DNA of 64,000 nucleotides from Pseudoalteromonas haloplanktis ATCC 14393. GTDB taxonomy: Bacteria > Pseudomonadota > Gammaproteobacteria > Enterobacterales > Alteromonadaceae. This document shows positions 18,743-27,062 of this stretch, one piece after another. Below the pieces are notes generated by a model. The model was not told the DNA's origin. It made no database searches and saw only the letters and a list, made by a program, of their open reading frames with translations. Made by a program: the position numbers and the translations under genes. The stretch is from positions 186,001-250,000 of the forward strand of contig NZ_AHCA01000005.1 in NCBI RefSeq assembly GCF_000238355.1, in the 5' to 3' direction. The stretch's first letter is position 1; each line of letters starts with the position of its first letter.

Positions 18743-20656
18743 TTAAGAGCCTGAACCAGAACCTGAGCCAGAAACTGGCACGGTTTCAACTTCACACACT
18801 ACAGGGATATCAAATGTAGCTGCAGTTGTGTTTGCCGCTACAGGAGTTGATGTCCATACATTCGTGTTGTAATCAAGGTAACTAGCAGAGTAAGTTCCGC
18901 CTTGCTCTAAGTTCAGGTTGAAAGTACCTGTAGAGTAAATAGTTTGTTTGAAAGAACCATCTTTAAACAATCTAACCAGTGCAGGTGTTGCAACAGGCGG
19001 AGTATTGACTTCAAAATCACCCGTGTTACTACATACTAACTGAGTTTTGATTTGCTTAGTTACAATTGTTGGTGGAGCAATTGTAAGAGTTAGATCTTTA
19101 TCTTGTAAATCACAGATATTGCTTACAGATAGTGCAGATGGAGCGCCATCAGTGTTAGTTGATAAGCCATCTAATACGTTTTGACCATTGCGTAACACTT
19201 TAACTTTCACAGGGAAACCTGGCGGTCTTCTAAACGTTGCTGATGCATAATTACCGTCACGGCTAGTATAAGAGCTTCTATAGCCATTAACTTCAAGTAA
19301 AATAGTCGTTTCAGCTTTATTAGCGTCACCATTATTATCTAAAATATTGAATTTCACACTTGAACACTTGCTGTTGTTAAAGTAATCAAGATTCCAGTAA
19401 GATAAGTGATTTACATCAACTGAAACATCAAATGTTGACGCATTGCCGCTATCAGTTACTTCACCGTAGCTTTCGAATCCCCATTTACCAGCATCTTCAT
19501 CATAGCTCCAAACTGGGAAAATATCACCAGCGGCAATTTTACGAGCTACAGGAGCTGAAACTGTACATACGCCATTTTTAAAGCCATTTGCTTCAGCATA
19601 AGCTTTAATATCAGCTGTACCAGCTGGTAAAGTTACAGGACAAGGGTTCGATGTTTTCTTATCTACCTGCATAGCCACAGTAATTGTATTGTCATTACCG
19701 TTAGCATCTTTACCAAAGGTACTTACTTTGTTACCAGCATCATCAACCAGTTCAATAGCAACAAAGCCACCAGAAGTGAATGAACCTTCAACTTGCTCAG
19801 TACTGTTAGGATCAGATGCTACAGATAGAGCTAGACCACCAGGAAATGCATCTAACGATGATGAAGTGGCAGCAGCTGAATCAGCTTCTTCATCATTACG
19901 TGTTGCTTCATTCGCAAAGTAGGCAACTGTCATTTTTGGAACGGTCGCTAATGCTGTACCATCTTTAGCTAGGAATTGCGTGCCACTTTTAATTTTAACT
20001 GTTGAGCCACCAACTGCAACACCCGCTTTGTTAATTGCTTGTGGTAGAGCGATTTCTGTTTTATCGCCAGAAACTGATAAACCCGATGCAGGGTCGTACG
20101 ATACTGTGGTATTTTCCCCAGCAGGTACAAGTTCTTCTAATGTTTTAGTATCAGCAACAATGGCTACATCAGAATTCGCAAGAGTGCGAGGTGTTAAACG
20201 AATCTCTTGGGCAACAACGTTATCAGTAGTTGACAGCGTTAGTGTTCCTGAGTTGTTTAAAAAACCATCAGCAGAAATAACATAGTCATAGCTAACACCT
20301 TGAGCAGGGATAGAGCCCACAGTAAATGCGAACGAGCTAGCAGTTGATGACTTGTCAGTCTCAGCTAAAGCGTTACCTGCTGCTGTTAAAAGGCCGTCTT
20401 CAGATGAAGTGAAGCTAATCATAGCTGTTACCGTGTCAGCTAAAGGAGCACCTGTTACATCCACGATATTAACAGTTACTGAACCAGCTTGAGCTTCTAT
20501 CGCTACTGGTGGAACAGCAACATCAACAGTTTCTTCAGGTGGGACTGGAGGCTTAACATAATCGTTGTTGTCATTGTCACTAAAACAGCCACTTAGTGTT
20601 GCCGTTAGACCAAGTGCAAGAGCTAGCTTGGTGAGCTTGAATTTATTATTTCCCAT
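18743..20656 (-). CDS. Large secreted lipoprotein of unknown function
   Basis: I do not recognise this 637-residue protein. A lipoprotein signal ends TLSGCFSD (lipobox Cys about residue 24), then a Pro/Val-rich spacer. The body is Ala/Ser/Thr/Asp-rich and poor in aromatic residues. The region GSVTVNIVDVTGAPLADTV looks like a carboxypeptidase-regulatory or Ig-like beta-sandwich, and similar extracellular beta domains may follow (for example near SSVKFNILDNNGDANKAETT). Cysteines in the C-terminal half may pair. It ends in a short Ser-Gly tail, (SG)4S. A surface or matrix role is an inference. A direct-repeat pair lies in the upstream region. Confidence 0.75.
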   Translation of the reverse strand: MGNNKFKLTKLALALGLTATLSGCFSDNDNNDYVKPPVPPEETVDVAVPPVAIEAQAGSVTVNIVDVTGAPLADTVTAMISFTSSEDGLLTAAGNALAETDKSSTASSFAFTVGSIPAQGVSYDYVISADGFLNNSGTLTLSTTDNVVAQEIRLTPRTLANSDVAIVADTKTLEELVPAGENTTVSYDPASGLSVSGDKTEIALPQAINKAGVAVGGSTVKIKSGTQFLAKDGTALATVPKMTVAYFANEATRNDEEADSAAATSSSLDAFPGGLALSVASDPNSTEQVEGSFTSGGFVAIELVDDAGNKVSTFGKDANGNDNTITVAMQVDKKTSNPCPVTLPAGTADIKAYAEANGFKNGVCTVSAPVARKIAAGDIFPVWSYDEDAGKWGFESYGEVTDSGNASTFDVSVDVNHLSYWNLDYFNNSKCSSVKFNILDNNGDANKAETTILLEVNGYRSSYTSRDGNYASATFRRPPGFPVKVKVLRNGQNVLDGLSTNTDGAPSALSVSNICDLQDKDLTLTIAPPTIVTKQIKTQLVCSNTGDFEVNTPPVATPALVRLFKDGSFKQTIYSTGTFNLNLEQGGTYSASYLDYNTNVWTSTPVAANTTAATFDIPVVCEVETVPVSGSGSGSGS

Positions 20657-21010
20657 AATCGTTACCTTTCTTTCCTTTCTCTTTAAAGTAAACAGACTTA
20701 ATTGCAGTTCTATAAATGTATCGAAGCACGTACCAGATCAGGCTTGCACCTATAATACAATAATTGGTTAATCAAGGATAAGCGCACATTATATATACGT
20801 CAAGTGAACATTATATATACTTTCATTAATTAAATAAGAAAATTGTTACCAGCGGAATGTAAAAATTCACTGTTTAATTTTTGAGCGTTTTGCGTAATCC
20901 AGTTGTTAGGTTGCTATGCTAAAGTAGTGGGCTGCGCTTGTAAATGTAAATAGTTGTATCATAGTTAGTGAAACGTTGTTTTTTTCTGCTAAATTTTGGC
21001 GCTCAGTCAT
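20657..21010. other. Intergenic region upstream of the lipoprotein
   Basis: This stretch of 354 bases holds no gene I can support. It is strongly AT-rich around 20780-20850 and contains two identical 13-base repeats (listed separately). The remainder, up to the stop of the Crp-like gene, shows nothing notable. Confidence 0.5.
20786..20820 (-). repeat. Two direct repeats ACATTATATATAC, 22 bases apart
   Basis: ACATTATATATAC occurs at 20786-20798 and again at 20808-20820, start to start 22 bases, which is about two turns of the DNA helix. They lie about 130-165 bases upstream of the lipoprotein start. The spacing would put two copies of a regulator on the same DNA face, or they may include promoter -10 elements. 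No regulator is identified. Confidence 0.5.
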
Positions 21011-21667
21011 CTATAATTGTGAAAAACTATCTACGTAATCGCTAAGTCTATCCAAGTCGACCGCTTTTAGACCATTATTTGAGCGAGCAACTAAACCTTT
21101 TTCTACTAATTCAGAAACTACGCGACGATAAGCCCGCTCTGTGGTGGCAAAGCGTTCTGCTTCAGCATTAACTGTTGGGTATGCACGCAATAGTGTTGGG
21201 TTGTTTTTTTCTGCGCGTAATAAGCAATCTTTAGCAATATTATAACCTAATGGTAATAGTAATTTGTCTAAGTTAATTTTTTGGTTTTCTTGAAACTTAG
21301 CGGCAATAGTTTGCGCTGTGTATAAACTGAGCTCTGGTTTTTCAAGTAATAAAGCACGCCAGTGTTTTAGCTCTATTAAGTTGTAGCTAACATCACTAAA
21401 GCAAGTAACAGTATAAATGCAAGGGTTATTGTTAAGCGCTTCAATTTCGCCAATTAGGGTATTGTTGCAATCTAGCTGGCCTAGTAGCAAGCGACGACCA
21501 TTACCTACATCATAGCTAAACGATATAGTCCCACTTCTGACCAATACTAATTTGCTCAGAGGTTGATCTTGGTGGAGCAAGACTTCTTTTTTTGAGTGTT
21601 GATAACGACTGCCAGCAAACGTAAGTAGCTGGTCGACGAGATAGCTGGAAAAATGATATTGAAACAT
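21011..21667 (-). CDS. Crp/Fnr-type transcriptional regulator
   Basis: A 218-residue regulator with an N-terminal cyclic-nucleotide-binding-like beta roll (about residues 15-115; LVLVRSGTISFSYDVGNGRRLLLGQL and IGEIEALNN). A long dimer helix and a C-terminal winged helix follow (AEAERFATTERAYRRVVSELVEKGL). The classical cAMP-contacting residues are not evident, and there is no N-terminal Cys cluster as in FNR, so the effector is unknown. It resembles YeiL-type proteins. The ATG at 21667, eight bases after AAGGG, is preferred over the TTG at 21673. Confidence 0.85.
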   Translation of the reverse strand: MFQYHFSSYLVDQLLTFAGSRYQHSKKEVLLHQDQPLSKLVLVRSGTISFSYDVGNGRRLLLGQLDCNNTLIGEIEALNNNPCIYTVTCFSDVSYNLIELKHWRALLLEKPELSLYTAQTIAAKFQENQKINLDKLLLPLGYNIAKDCLLRAEKNNPTLLRAYPTVNAEAERFATTERAYRRVVSELVEKGLVARSNNGLKAVDLDRLSDYVDSFSQL

Positions 21668-21936
21668 CAACAATGCCCTTCGGACAATTGTCCTATTTAT
21701 TACACCTTAATGACGCTAGCATTAAGATTCTGAGAATTTACGCTAACTTACTAGTTTAGTTAACGAGATTAATTAAACTTAATACCTATATCCCGTGTAA
21801 TGATTATAAAAAGTGTGCTTTAAAGCTGCTTTGGGTTTTTAGTAAGTTAGCCTTTTTATACTGTTGCTATATTGTGGAATATCTTTGTGTAAACTACAAC
21901 ATTTGCAATGCTAACCTAAAGTATCGGAGAGAACAA

Positions 21937-22161
21937 ATGAGTTGGGAATATTTGGGCTATTTAGCCTCGGCTTTACTAATTGTCTCTCTAACCATGAGTG
22001 ATGTGAGCAAACTTCGCTGGTTCAACCTTGCCGGTTGTATTGCATTTACAGCATACGGGGTTGCGATAGCTGCTTGGCCTGTAGCTATTACCAATGGTTT
22101 ACTGACATTTGTGAATATATATCATTTATTAAAACTTAATCGTCAGCAAAAAACGTCATAA
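21937..22161 (+). CDS. Small inner-membrane protein, YgjV-like
   Basis: A 74-residue protein with three hydrophobic segments (about residues 5-20, 29-45 and 48-66). It resembles one half of the YgjV inner-membrane family; the function of the family is unknown. The ATG at 21937 has the ribosome site GGAGAG. An in-frame ATG further upstream (21874) would add a polar stretch without a ribosome site, so I reject it. The gene is convergent with the amidohydrolase gene, and the two share a stop-codon hairpin. Confidence 0.75.
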   Translation: MSWEYLGYLASALLIVSLTMSDVSKLRWFNLAGCIAFTAYGVAIAAWPVAITNGLLTFVNIYHLLKLNRQQKTS

Positions 22162-22185
22162 CAACTCGCCAATCGAGTTGTTATG
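22157..22185. terminator. Hairpin spanning both stop codons of convergent genes
   Basis: CATAACAACTCG (22157-22168) pairs perfectly with CGAGTTGTTATG (22174-22185) around the loop CCAAT. The plus-strand stop (22159-22161) and the minus-strand stop (22181-22183) both lie inside the stem. There is no T-run on either side, so termination by this hairpin alone is uncertain; it may mainly protect 3' ends. Confidence 0.55.
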
Positions 22186-23839
22186 ACTCCGATGGTTGTT
22201 CTTGCGCTTTTTGATAGCGCAGCTCGCCCCCAATCCATGTTTGGTTAACTGTAATAGTAAAAATGTCTTCGACTTGGACTTTAAAATAATCTTTATCAAT
22301 TAAAATAAAGTCAGCCCATTTACCTTGCTCTAAACTGCCTAATTTAAACTCTTGATGTGCGGCATAGGCTGCACCTAATGTGAATGCTCTTAGCGCATCT
22401 TCTCTGCTGAGCGCTTCGCTAACACGCCACCCCTCAGCTGGTAACTGATTGTGATCTTGGCGAGTTATTGCTGAATACAAACCATCAAATGGATTAGCCA
22501 GTTCAACAGGGTAGTCAGAACCGGCGGCTACAACTGAGCCTTGCTTTAAAAAAGTCTGCCAAGCATAAGCGCCTTGCAACTGGGTGTCGGCAAGGCGTTG
22601 CTCAGCCATATGCATATCAGATGTGGCGTGCACAGGCTGCATTGATGGAATAATTTTAAGTGTTTTGAAACGAGGAATATCAGCCGGGGTAACTATTTGT
22701 GCGTGCTCTATGCGGTTACGCAATAAAATACCGCCCGTTTTTTTAAACACGTTTTGATAAGCATCCAATACAATATGGTTTGCCTTATCACCAATAGCAT
22801 GGGTATTCGCACTAAAACCATGGCTAAAGCTTAATGTGAAAAGTTGCTCTAGTTTTTGCTGAGTCTCTAGCATTAAACCTTGGTGGTTTTTTCTATCGGC
22901 GTAATCATTTAGCAACGCAGCACCGCGACTTCCCAAGGCACCATCAGCGTATATTTTTACACTGCGTATTGACATAAAGTCGTTAAGATCTTTGTAGCGC
23001 CCAGCCCTGAGCATACTTTCAAGTGCAGGATCCGTTGCACTGAGCATGGCAACTATACGCAGTGGTAGTGTGCCTTGCTCCGCTCTTTGCTTATAAATTT
23101 GCCAGGTTTGTTTATCAATACCGGCATCATGAGTTGAAGTTATTCCTAAACTTACAAGGTGTTGGCCTGCTTGAGTTAATGCATTGCTTACGTCTTGATC
23201 GGATGGAGCTGGAATATGTGCAGTGATCAAGCGCTCGGCCTTATCGATGAAAATACCACTTAGTTTACCCGTTTGGTCACGAATAATTTCACCGCCCGTG
23301 GGGGCTTGTGTTGCGGCGGTTAACTTTGCCAGTTCTATCGCTTTACTGTTAACCCAAATCGCGTGACCATCTATCCGTGAAAGCACTATCGGAATATCTT
23401 TTACAACTTTATCTAAATCAGCTGCCGTAGGAAATTGCTTGTCAGTCCATAACTCTTGATTCCAGCCGCGGCCAATTATCCAGCCATTTTTATTCTTGGC
23501 AAATAGTGCTAGCTGCTGCTGGATTTGTGCAATCGAGGTCGTGCCGCGTAAATCGAGCTGGGTTAAATTATTACCCAATCCTATAACATGGCCATGGGCG
23601 TCTATTAAACCAGGTAACAGGGTCTGTTGCTCAGCATCAAAAGACTCTGCATCAGGAAAGCTGCTTTTTAGTTTATCGTCACCGACTTTAACAACTTTAC
23701 CGTCTTTAATAACCAAGGTAGAAAATTGTTGTAATTGGCCGCTATAAGTTGGTGTGTAGCCATTCGCGTTATAAACCACTTTAGTATCAGCGATAGTAAA
23801 GAATGATAAAAAGAGCAAACAGCTCAATAAGCATTTCAT
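22181..23839 (-). CDS. Secreted amidohydrolase (YtcJ-like metal-dependent hydrolase)
   Basis: A 552-residue TIM-barrel metal hydrolase of the amidohydrolase superfamily. A signal peptide (MKCLLSCLLFLSFFTIADT) predicts export. Metal ligands are visible in PGLIDAHGHVIG, STHDAGID, GFSANTHAIGDKANHIV and RIEHAQIV, and the late Asp in AAGSDYPVE. The C-terminal GSLEQGKWADFILID closes the small beta domain. Substrates of this subfamily are poorly defined. The gene is monocistronic and convergent with the small YgjV-like gene. Confidence 0.88.
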   Translation of the reverse strand: MKCLLSCLLFLSFFTIADTKVVYNANGYTPTYSGQLQQFSTLVIKDGKVVKVGDDKLKSSFPDAESFDAEQQTLLPGLIDAHGHVIGLGNNLTQLDLRGTTSIAQIQQQLALFAKNKNGWIIGRGWNQELWTDKQFPTAADLDKVVKDIPIVLSRIDGHAIWVNSKAIELAKLTAATQAPTGGEIIRDQTGKLSGIFIDKAERLITAHIPAPSDQDVSNALTQAGQHLVSLGITSTHDAGIDKQTWQIYKQRAEQGTLPLRIVAMLSATDPALESMLRAGRYKDLNDFMSIRSVKIYADGALGSRGAALLNDYADRKNHQGLMLETQQKLEQLFTLSFSHGFSANTHAIGDKANHIVLDAYQNVFKKTGGILLRNRIEHAQIVTPADIPRFKTLKIIPSMQPVHATSDMHMAEQRLADTQLQGAYAWQTFLKQGSVVAAGSDYPVELANPFDGLYSAITRQDHNQLPAEGWRVSEALSREDALRAFTLGAAYAAHQEFKLGSLEQGKWADFILIDKDYFKVQVEDIFTITVNQTWIGGELRYQKAQEQPSES

Positions 23840-23989
23840 TGTTAGTATTCTTTTAAGTGCCCTTGGTAGTTAAACAGTAACAGAGAATGACGAGCCTGCA
23901 AATTAAATAGCCTAAAAATATTTATAGTTTAATATTTTAAGCTATGCTTATGAATTAGTTATTATTAATTTATTTTAATCGGAACATAA

Positions 23990-25621
23990 ATGAAGCTTAA
24001 CCAACTGGCTATGCGTAGCAAATTCATACTCTTATCAGCTTTAATATGCATCATTTTTATTGTTGCGATGGCATTTATTAAAGTTGCTAATAATCAAATA
24101 GCAGCAGGTTTTGAGCGCTTCTATCAACATAATTTTATGGTAACTAAGCTCAGTGCAGATCTAAAGCAAGCTCAAGATGGCATTTTATCTGGGGTAAGGG
24201 GATTGCAAGTTGTTTACTTACTCGGCTTAAAAGAACAAGCACCTGAGTTACTCAATAGTATTGATAAAAATGTTGCACTAACAATGCCACTCATTCAACA
24301 AATTAGCCAAGCGTATAAAGGTGAAGCTAATTTACTTATCAGATTAAAAAATAACTCGCAGCGCTACGAGCAAGCAGCAATTCAATTTAAGCAGGCAATG
24401 GAAAGCGCAGCTGATAATAAAGCGGATTATGCTATCTATCGTGAATTTGTGGACTCTCACAATGCGTTAACCGATTTTTTTGACGAGTTTGAAAAAATCA
24501 ATGTCGCACAAGTTGCAAAAGCGCAAGCCGCGGCGCAGCAATCCATTGATTTTGCAAATACAGTATTTTATTTATCAATTTTAATTGCGCTTGGTTTAGC
24601 TGTGTTATTTAGCCATATGTTGTCGCAAAAAGTGGTGATGGGATTAACGATTGTGAGCGAAAGTGCCCATGCTCTACAGCGCGGCGAATTAGATCACTAC
24701 TCTCAAGTAGAAGGTGAAGATGAAGTTGCTGATTTAAGTCGTACCTTAGATGCTACAATTCGTCACTTAAATACCACACTGGCCACTATTCATAACTCTG
24801 TAGCACAAGTTAATAATCATAGTGATGAGTTACTCAGTTCAAACACTCAAATTCAAACGGCTACCTCTGAGGTCTCTGATCATACAACACAAGCTGTCAC
24901 TGCAATTGAAGAGTTATCTGTCACCAGTAAGAGTATTGCAGTAAATACTGCTGAGTCAGCGACAGCTTCAGATAGCATGATGCAACTTGCCAATAGTGGA
25001 TTAGAGGCGTCTGAGCAAACCAAAGAGGCGGTGAGCCATTTACTAGGCACATTAAACGAAACATCAGACGTTGTTGATCAACTGCAAAGTGAATCCAGTA
25101 AAATTGAGACGATCCTTGATGTGATCCGTAATATTTCCGAACAAACTAATTTACTAGCACTCAACGCTGCAATTGAGGCTGCCAGAGCGGGTGAGCAAGG
25201 GCGCGGTTTTGCTGTGGTGGCTGATGAAGTACGCACCTTAGCTCAGCGTTCTCATAGTTCAGTAAACGAGATTGAAACAATGCTTGGGCAGCTTCGTTCT
25301 GCAAGTCAAAATGCAGTGACTATGATGGCTGATAGCACAAGAGTTGCAGCACAAGCTGAAGATAAAATGGATGAAAGTAATCGCTTATTAAAAGAGATTA
25401 TGGAAATGATCAATCAAGTAAACGACCAAACACAGCAAATAGCAACAGCAGCAGAGGAGCAATCAGCGGTTGCTGCTGATATTAGCCAAAATATGCATAC
25501 CATCCACACTCTAACCGATACCACCGCTGATATTTCGCAACAAACTGCGAATACCAGCAATAGTATGGCCGAACAAAGTCAATTGGTTTTAAAGCAAGTT
25601 GCATTCTTTAAATTAAATTAA
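23990..25621 (+). CDS. Methyl-accepting chemotaxis protein
   Basis: A chemoreceptor of 543 residues. An N-terminal membrane helix (about 10-30) is followed by a helical periplasmic domain of about 160 residues and a second membrane helix (about 190-208). A HAMP domain comes next, then a long coiled-coil signalling domain with the hairpin tip [35 protein letters not shown] written here in two parts: [15 protein letters not shown] and [17 protein letters not shown]. No che genes adjoin it, so it must feed a system encoded elsewhere. The ligand is unknown. Confidence 0.95.
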   Translation: MKLNQLAMRSKFILLSALICIIFIVAMAFIKVANNQIAAGFERFYQHNFMVTKLSADLKQAQDGILSGVRGLQVVYLLGLKEQAPELLNSIDKNVALTMPLIQQISQAYKGEANLLIRLKNNSQRYEQAAIQFKQAMESAADNKADYAIYREFVDSHNALTDFFDEFEKINVAQVAKAQAAAQQSIDFANTVFYLSILIALGLAVLFSHMLSQKVVMGLTIVSESAHALQRGELDHYSQVEGEDEVADLSRTLDATIRHLNTTLATIHNSVAQVNNHSDELLSSNTQIQTATSEVSDHTTQAVTAIEELSVTSKSIAVNTAESATASDSMMQLANSGLEASEQTKEAVSHLLGTLNETSDVVDQLQSESSKIETILDVIRNISEQTNLLALNAAIEAARAGEQGRGFAVVADEVRTLAQRSHSSVNEIETMLGQLRSASQNAVTMMADSTRVAAQAEDKMDESNRLLKEIMEMINQVNDQTQQIATAAEEQSAVAADISQNMHTIHTLTDTTADISQQTANTSNSMAEQSQLVLKQVAFFKLN

Positions 25622-25647
25622 CTTTGCGACAGTGGTATAATCTACAC

Positions 25648-25884
25648 TTACTTATTAGCGTACATGCTAAATTCTGCCAGCGATAACTTGTTATCTTTAT
25701 CGCTGTCGTAATTTTTAAAGCGTGACCATAGTGCAGGATCTTTCGCTGACTCTGAGCGAGTGAGCAACCCGTCTTGATTACGGTCTAAGTTTTTGAATTG
25801 TTCGGCAATGCTATCAGTTGTTGCAAAACTGCTACAGCTGACAATAAGGAGTAAAGCATACCCTAATTGTATGGTGTATTTCAT
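25648..25884 (-). CDS. Small secreted EF-hand protein (copy d)
   Basis: A 78-residue protein with a signal peptide (cleavage near SSFA/TTDS) and two EF-hand calcium loops, DRNQDGLLTRSE and DSDKDNKLSLAE. It is the last of four tandem paralogues and starts 12 bases after copy c, so the two are probably co-transcribed. Two-EF-hand proteins of this size usually bind calcium in the periplasm or outside the cell. The partner is unknown. Confidence 0.85.
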   Translation of the reverse strand: MKYTIQLGYALLLIVSCSSFATTDSIAEQFKNLDRNQDGLLTRSESAKDPALWSRFKNYDSDKDNKLSLAEFSMYANK

Positions 25885-25896
25885 TGGTGAAACTCA

Positions 25897-26133
25897 TTAA
25901 TGCAGGTTATTAGTTAAAAAGTTCTTAAATTCGACGAGTGAAATCTTGTTATCTCGGTCAGTATCCCAACGCTGAAACTGTTTTATAAGCTGTGGCTGGG
26001 CATCTAACTCATTTTCGGTTAAGTAACCATCTCTATTGTTATCTAAATGATCAAAACGTTGTTTTACATCCAGCGCCATAGCATTAAAGCTGCTAGCTAA
26101 CATTACAGTTAATGGTACTAATATGCTTTTCAT
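25897..26133 (-). CDS. Small secreted EF-hand protein (copy c)
   Basis: A 78-residue protein with a signal peptide ending NAMALDV and two EF-hand loops, DNNRDGYLTENE and DTDRDNKISLVE. Both loops keep Asp or Asn at positions 1, 3 and 5 and Glu at position 12, so they should bind calcium. It follows copy b after a 132-base gap that contains a long inverted repeat, which splits the cluster into two pairs (a-b and c-d). Confidence 0.86.
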   Translation of the reverse strand: MKSILVPLTVMLASSFNAMALDVKQRFDHLDNNRDGYLTENELDAQPQLIKQFQRWDTDRDNKISLVEFKNFLTNNLH

Positions 26134-26182
26134 TGTTAAGGTCCTTTTAGTTAACTTGAGTCAGGTTAGCGAGTAAAAAGAT

Positions 26183-26257
26183 AAAGTATTTGCCATAATT
26201 TAAATCCCAACATTAAATCCGTTTACACATTCCCTCCGGGATTATGGCAAATACTTT
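26183..26257. repeat. 17-bp perfect inverted repeat between EF-hand genes
   Basis: AAAGTATTTGCCATAAT (26183-26199) is repeated inverted at 26241-26257. Inner bases allow a further AATCCC/GGGATT pairing, and the middle is about 41 bases long. It sits after the stop of EF-hand copy b (26266) and before copy c (26133). It could be an attenuator or processing hairpin in the EF-hand transcript, or a small mobile inverted-repeat element. I see no second copy of the motif in this window. Confidence 0.7.
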
Positions 26258-26265
26258 AAAGTCTT

Positions 26266-26493
26266 TTAAATTTTAAAATTAGCAAACTCTTGCTCTGATA
26301 ACACCTCGTCGTTGTTATCATCTAGATCAGTAAACTGCTTCAATAAAGCATCATTTTGCTTCGCTTCAAGTAATGATATTTGTCCGTCAGCGTTAGTATC
26401 TAGTTGTGCAAATTTAACGTTTAGCTGCGATGCTAAAACGGTGGCGCTAATGATTAAAAACATTAATGAAAAGGCGGCGATAAGTTGTCTCAT
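26266..26493 (-). CDS. Small secreted EF-hand protein (copy b)
   Basis: A 75-residue protein with a signal peptide (cleavage about VLAS) and two EF-hand loops: DTNADGQISLLE, which is canonical, and DDNNDEVLSEQE, where the usual Gly at position 6 is Glu. It follows copy a by 23 bases on the same strand and is a paralogue of copies a, c and d. Confidence 0.85.
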   Translation of the reverse strand: MRQLIAAFSLMFLIISATVLASQLNVKFAQLDTNADGQISLLEAKQNDALLKQFTDLDDNNDEVLSEQEFANFKI

Positions 26494-26516
26494 AACTGTA
26501 TTTCCTTATGGGTAAG

Positions 26517-26744
26517 TTATTGTAAAAACTGCTTAAATTCAGTCATTGATATTTGACCATTCTGGTCTTTATCAATTTGCTCAAAGCTTTCATGCAAGAC
26601 TGCATCTTCCGAAGCTTCGGCTTCACTTAATGTGCCATTGCTGTCTTTATCAAGCTCTGCGAAGGTAGCCTCAACATCCATTGCAAAGCTATTAATGCTA
26701 AATAGGGCGTAGCAACATAAACATAGTGGAGCTAATACTTTCAT
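26517..26744 (-). CDS. Small secreted EF-hand protein (copy a)
   Basis: A 75-residue protein, the first in the run of four. A signal peptide ends NSFAMDV. Two canonical EF-hand loops follow, DKDSNGTLSEAE and DKDQNGQISMTE. It lies divergent from the glrK-type kinase across 318 bases, which should contain the promoter for the cluster. Confidence 0.86.
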   Translation of the reverse strand: MKVLAPLCLCCYALFSINSFAMDVEATFAELDKDSNGTLSEAEASEDAVLHESFEQIDKDQNGQISMTEFKQFLQ

Positions 26745-27062
26745 ATAATTACCTTATAAACAGTTGTTGCTTCAGGTATTACAAAAATGATGCCAATAAT
26801 ATTTTTATTTAAATATCAATAGTTTATGGTTTTTTGGTGAAGTTCAGTGTGAAATAATGACTCAATACTGTGTCTTTTTTGCAACAGTTTTTTGTGCTTT
26901 TTAATAAAATTACTTAAAAACAAATGGTTAAGTTGTTTCAATTTAGCGTCAGTAGTTTTACAGAGGCTATAAAGTTCATCTTATTCATTATTCTTATTGA
27001 TTCAGCTAGTGTATAAGTAACACCTTTCATAATTCAATATTTAAACTAAAGGAGTAGCGACA
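26745..27062. other. Divergent intergenic region, EF-hand cluster / glrK
   Basis: These 318 AT-rich bases between two divergent transcription units presumably hold both promoters. Apart from the ribosome site AAAGGAG just before the GTG start of glrK, I see no element I would name. Confidence 0.4.

Noticed and set aside
21874..21936. Upstream start for the small YgjV-like protein
   Set aside because: The extra 21 residues are polar and lack a ribosome site. The internal ATG has GGAGAG and starts the first hydrophobic segment.
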